NCBI GenBank assembly: GCA_019448385.1
Contig: JAGTXO010000021.1
Coordinates: 372,001 to 436,000, forward strand
From: Diacronema lutheri
Lineage: Eukaryota; Haptophyta; Pavlovophyceae; Pavlovales; Pavlovaceae
Reading direction: 5' to 3'
Length of the DNA stretch: 64,000 nt
Shown here: one piece after another, positions 61,701 to 64,000 of the stretch
How the letters are laid out: every line of letters starts with the position of its first letter
How positions within the stretch are numbered: position 1 is the stretch's first letter
Position numbers and translations under genes: made by a program
The notes under the pieces: generated by a model
The model's input: only the letters and a program-made list of their open reading frames with translations
What the model was told of the DNA's origin: nothing
The model's database searches: none

Positions 61701-64000
61701 GGCAACGACCCGCTTCCGCCCGCTCACGCACCCACCGCCTTTCGCGCTCTCCGCTTCCCGCTTGGCACGCACGCATCCGCGATGTCGCCATGCGTGCCGA
61801 CTGTCTGACTGTAGGTCTGATCATGGACTTGACTGACGCGCTTGAGACGAGCGCGCTGCGCAAGCCCGCCGGGCAGACTGGTGGCGCGCGCGCGGGCGGC
61901 AGCGGCGCTCACGTCGAGGGGCGCGCCTCGACCGCGCAACCGTCGTTCAACGTCTTCCAGGCAAGGGCTAGCTCGGCAACTGCGCGCGCGCGCTCGGCTG
62001 CGTGCGCGCGTCGCCGAGCGCGCGCCTTGCAGACCGTGCTGCGGGCACCCTGCAGACCGTGCTGCGCGCGCCTTGCAGACCGTGCTGCGCGCGCCTGCGC
62101 AGTCGCGAGGTTCAGCGGCCCCCCTCTGCCCTCCCGTCACGCGCTGCCTCGCAGGTGCCACTTGTCTTCATCTCGGCGATCGTGATTGCACCCCTCCGGC
62201 GCAGGTGCGCGCTTTTCTCTGCCCGGCTGTTGCTGTGCCCCCCCCCCCCCCCCCATTCCCCCACCCCCCCCCCCCCACCCTCCCTGCTCCCATCTGTCGC
62301 CGCGGGCACGCACGCGGATCAATCGGCCGCGCGCAGCTGAGCGAGACGCGCATGGCTGGCTTGCAGAGCTCCGACTGGCCGTGCGCCGCGCCTGCCCGCC
62401 TCGACACCCTGCACGCCCCTGCGCGCCCCAACCCTTCTTCGCGCTGCCCTTTTTAATCGCGGCCTTCCCTTTTTTGTTGAAATGCGCTTCCGCCCGCAGG
62501 TACACACCGTCGTTCCGTTCTTTCGTGCGCAACGCATGCACACTGGACAGCATCGCGGCCAGGCACGACAGCAGGCGGCGACGCGGACTGTGCGGCTTCT
62601 GGCGCGCCGCGGACGCGCGCGCCGCCACCAACTCGGCCGCCGACGCCGCCGACGCCACGGCGAGCGGCGCGACCGGCGGCCGCCCGAGCACGCCGTTCTC
62701 CGAGTTGATCTCAGCGTACGAGATCTTTTGCTTCCAGAGAGACCTCGACATCGAGAACTCGCGAGACGCGCTGCAGCGCGCGCTGATTGGCGAGTTCAAC
62801 TGCCGCGTGTCCGTGCAGAACGTGATCCGTTACCAGGGCATCTGCTGGAAGGACAAAGGCGTTGCACTGCACAGCAGCAGCAGCGGCAATGGCGGGATTT
62901 GGGCAGACACAGCGGCGCGCAATGCGTGCGGAGGCATGGCGCCCGAAATGGCGGCCGCGCTCGCCTTCGGCTACGAGCCGGCGCGGCCAACAACGCCGAC
63001 AACACCGCCTCCACTCGGACTCGCGCTGCCCCCGCTCCAACCGCCCGCGCTCAGCCGCACCGCGCCGTCGGACGCCGCGCTGCCTCCCGCTGCCGTGCCC
63101 GCCGCGCTGAGCGGCGGCAGCGGCCTCTCGCGCCGGCCCTCAATGGCGCGTGCCGCGGCGAGCGCGGGCAGCGCGGCCGCGCTCGGCGTGCCGCCGGCCG
63201 TCGGCGCGTGCGACAAGAGCGAACGTGCCGATGGTGCGGCTCCGCCGTCGCGCACATCGTCGCAAGAGTCGATGACGTTGCCGCCGACGGCGGAGGAGGC
63301 GGCCGCCGCCGCGCTGGTGGCGGCGGCGGCGGCGGCGCACGCCGAGTTTGAACGCGGGATGGGCACTATTCGCCAATTTGTGAGTGAGCGGTGCGAGCTA
63401 CGACCAGGCGTAACGTCCTCATATATCAACGCGGAGACCTTGAGCGATGGCGCCGTCGGCTTTGGCGCGGAGTTGCGCGCGTGGTGCGCGGCACGCGGAA
63501 CGGCGCAGGTGCACGCGCAGCAGCAGCAGCACTTTGCCGGCCCGCCCACGAGTGGCTCCGCGGCCACCGCCGGCCTGACGAGCAGCTCTGGCTGCACCGC
63601 CACCGCCGCGCCGCCTGGTGACGGCGGCGTGCGCGAGCCAACGGCCCTTGAAACGCGGCATGCGCTCGCCGCGATGGGCGTCGTGCTCCTTGAGACGCGG
63701 CATCGCGAGGTCTTTGGCCTCGCCCTCGCGATGCGCGCCGACCCAAAATGCTCGTGCGGCCGCTTTTGGATGGAGGGCGTATCGGTTCTTGCCCACTTTT
63801 GGCTCCTCGTCGCGCCGGGCCTGTGCCTCCTCTCTGGGTCCATGTACGCACAGGACGTTTTCGCCATGACGACGGCAACGCGGCAGCCGCTGCTCTGGCA
63901 GCACGCGTTCCAGTTCGACCGCTTGCACGCCTTCCCGATGCGCAGGATCTTCACGCTCGAGGCGCAGGTGCTTGCGACCTCGCGCCGCGCCGCGCCGCGC
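48620..64000 (+). CDS. Very large multi-exon membrane protein with adhesin-like and EF-hand regions; 3' end outside window
   Basis: Ten exons join in phase: 48620-49764, 49997-51223, 52786-53773, 54018-54123, 54338-54494, 54682-54775, 55219-55396, 55847-56025, 62155-62204 and 62500 to beyond 64000. Exon 2 may hide one more small poly-C intron near 50978-51103. That gives over 1,800 residues. The order is: a disordered Ala-rich N-terminus; a transmembrane helix (LWWWILVLVSLVLVLWLVHL, residue about 232); a beta-rich region like DUF4097 adhesins (TLKTLIIRG, FTGPTIDASLRRTTITDALL); a polyproline stalk; an EF-hand loop DTNKDAFVDRSEF with nearby Cys pairs; a repeated SGAEL stretch; more membrane segments (LSALIVAISCELAL, VPLVFISAIVIAPL, LAHFWLLVAPGLCLL). 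Introns start GTGAG/GTGCG and end AG, and two contain giant minisatellites. No named family fits. A surface or endomembrane protein is likely. Confidence 0.65.
49914..49930. repeat. Poly-C tract in intron 1 of the large gene
   Basis: About 17 C residues inside the 49765-49996 intron, followed by C-rich CCCCGCCC units. Confidence 0.8.
51258..52730 (+). repeat. Minisatellite of about 20 x 74 bp inside an intron
   Basis: Twenty near-identical 74-77 bp units, each AAGAGGCCTGCACTATGCGC... followed by a CCCCTCTCTCTCTCAC tract and GGGAGAGCCCGTCC. Variants alternate TATG/TGTG, CACAAGG/CACACGAGG and GTCAAG/GTCGAG. It fills the intron 51224-52785 of the large gene. Each unit contains a pyrimidine tract followed by AG, like a splice acceptor. 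The open frames across it are repeat artefacts. Confidence 0.95.
53125..53213 (+). repeat. 15-bp coding repeat in exon 3
   Basis: Six tandem units of GGGGCTGAGCTGTCC encode (S/P)GAEL-type pentapeptides. The last units vary (VEPSG, AEPS). Confidence 0.9.
54790..55112 (+). repeat. Two small minisatellites in intron 6
   Basis: Three copies of a roughly 27-bp CTGGGGCGGTGGC unit (about 54,797-54,873) are followed by about eleven copies of a 16-bp CAGGCGGGCGCAGCCG unit (about 54,933-55,112). Both lie in the intron 54776-55218 of the large gene. Confidence 0.9.
55629..55742. repeat. Poly-G tracts in intron 7
   Basis: Three runs of 28, 21 and 31 G residues, with a duplicated GCGCAAGGGG...GCCGACTCTTCA segment between and after them. 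They lie in the intron 55397-55846. Confidence 0.85.
56026..61699 (+). repeat. Minisatellite of about 105 x 53 bp inside an intron
   Basis: About 5.67 kb of tandem 52-54 bp units, GTGCCTTGCCATTGCGCGCA followed by GCTGGGGAGGTGGCCGATGG and AATGGGAAAGGGG. Variants are ATTGCG/ATGGCG, AATGGG/AAAGGG and GAAGAGG/AAAGGGG, with the terminal G run expanded up to about 30. It occupies most of intron 8 (56026-62154) of the large gene. The unit has no stop codon in most frames, so open frames of up to about 2,200 codons on both strands are artefacts. A higher-order duplication is visible (57.2-57.9 kb against 58.1-58.8 kb). Confidence 0.97.
61700..62154. other. Remaining 3' part of intron 8
   Basis: Non-repetitive intron tail after the minisatellite, except for three copies of a 24-bp CTTGCAGACCGTGCTGCGCG unit near 62,025-62,095. 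No coding signal was accepted here. Confidence 0.45.
62205..62499. other. Intron 9 of the large gene
   Basis: 295 bp, GTGCGC...CGCAG, with poly-C runs (62,238-62,254 and 62,262-62,276) and a T-rich stretch (CCTTTTTTAAT, CCTTTTTTG) before the acceptor. Confidence 0.65.

Noticed and set aside
55147-61836. Open frames of up to about 2,200 codons on both strands across 55.9-62 kb
   Set aside because: They are products of a 53-bp tandem repeat lacking stop codons. The same repeat reads open in several frames of both strands, and the region is bracketed by phased exons.
1-64000. tRNA, rRNA or riboswitch genes
   Set aside because: No cloverleaf, conserved rRNA segment or riboswitch core was recognised on reading either strand. 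A covariance-model scan would be needed to exclude degenerate copies.

Overview
The window looks like nuclear DNA of a very GC-rich chlorophyll a/c alga. A haptophyte fits best, while a pelagophyte or dinoflagellate cannot be excluded from sequence alone. The grounds are two intron-bearing fucoxanthin chlorophyll a/c-type light-harvesting genes, eukaryotic families (TFIIIC-type, SETD3/Rubisco-LSMT-type, C2H2, cyclophilin, USP, transglutaminase-like), introns opening mostly with GTGCG/GTGAG, copia and LINE retroelements, and long poly-G/poly-C tracts.

1-13.4 kb is ordinary host gene space: a cyclophilin (5' end outside the window), a five-finger C2H2 protein, two tandem near-identical LHC genes (216 aa each, three exons), a DUF3598-like protein, a TFIIIC-90-like WD/zinc protein, and a SET-domain lysine methyltransferase-like protein that is divergent from the TFIIIC-like gene.

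13.4-28.1 kb is accessory DNA: a MITE-like repeat, a small membrane protein, a broken virus-type domain plus PIF1-like helicase, a C19 (USP) cysteine peptidase, a decayed minus-strand LINE, and two large overlapping plus-strand frames. The first of these begins with a C48 (Ulp1/adenain-type) peptidase domain. The second ends in a Fanzor/TnpB-like zinc ribbon and RuvC-III motif.

28.5-37.6 kb is a nest of mobile elements: a DNA transposon-like element rich in TTGGCCAAAC-type palindromes with a BED-finger remnant, split by a Ty1/copia LTR element (29.68-35.71 kb). A second copia fragment follows on the minus strand, itself split by an 86-bp perfect foldback element.

37.8-44.1 kb is a three-copy tandem array (about 2.1 kb per unit) of a divergent gene pair. 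One gene of the pair carries a 33-bp coding repeat present 4, 3 and 2 times in successive units. A 280-290 bp dispersed repeat lies on each side of the array region (37.55 and 47.17 kb). An unrecognised long coding frame (44.1-47.2 kb) lies between the array and the right-hand copy.

47.5-64 kb holds a secreted transglutaminase-like gene on the minus strand and, head to head with it, one very large gene (48,620 to beyond 64,000). I could phase ten exons of this gene. It encodes a membrane protein with an adhesin-like beta domain, polyproline, an EF-hand and C-terminal membrane segments. Its introns contain two large minisatellites (about 20 x 74 bp and about 105 x 53 bp), which account for most of the big open frames between 51 and 62 kb. 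No tRNA, rRNA or CRISPR was recognised.
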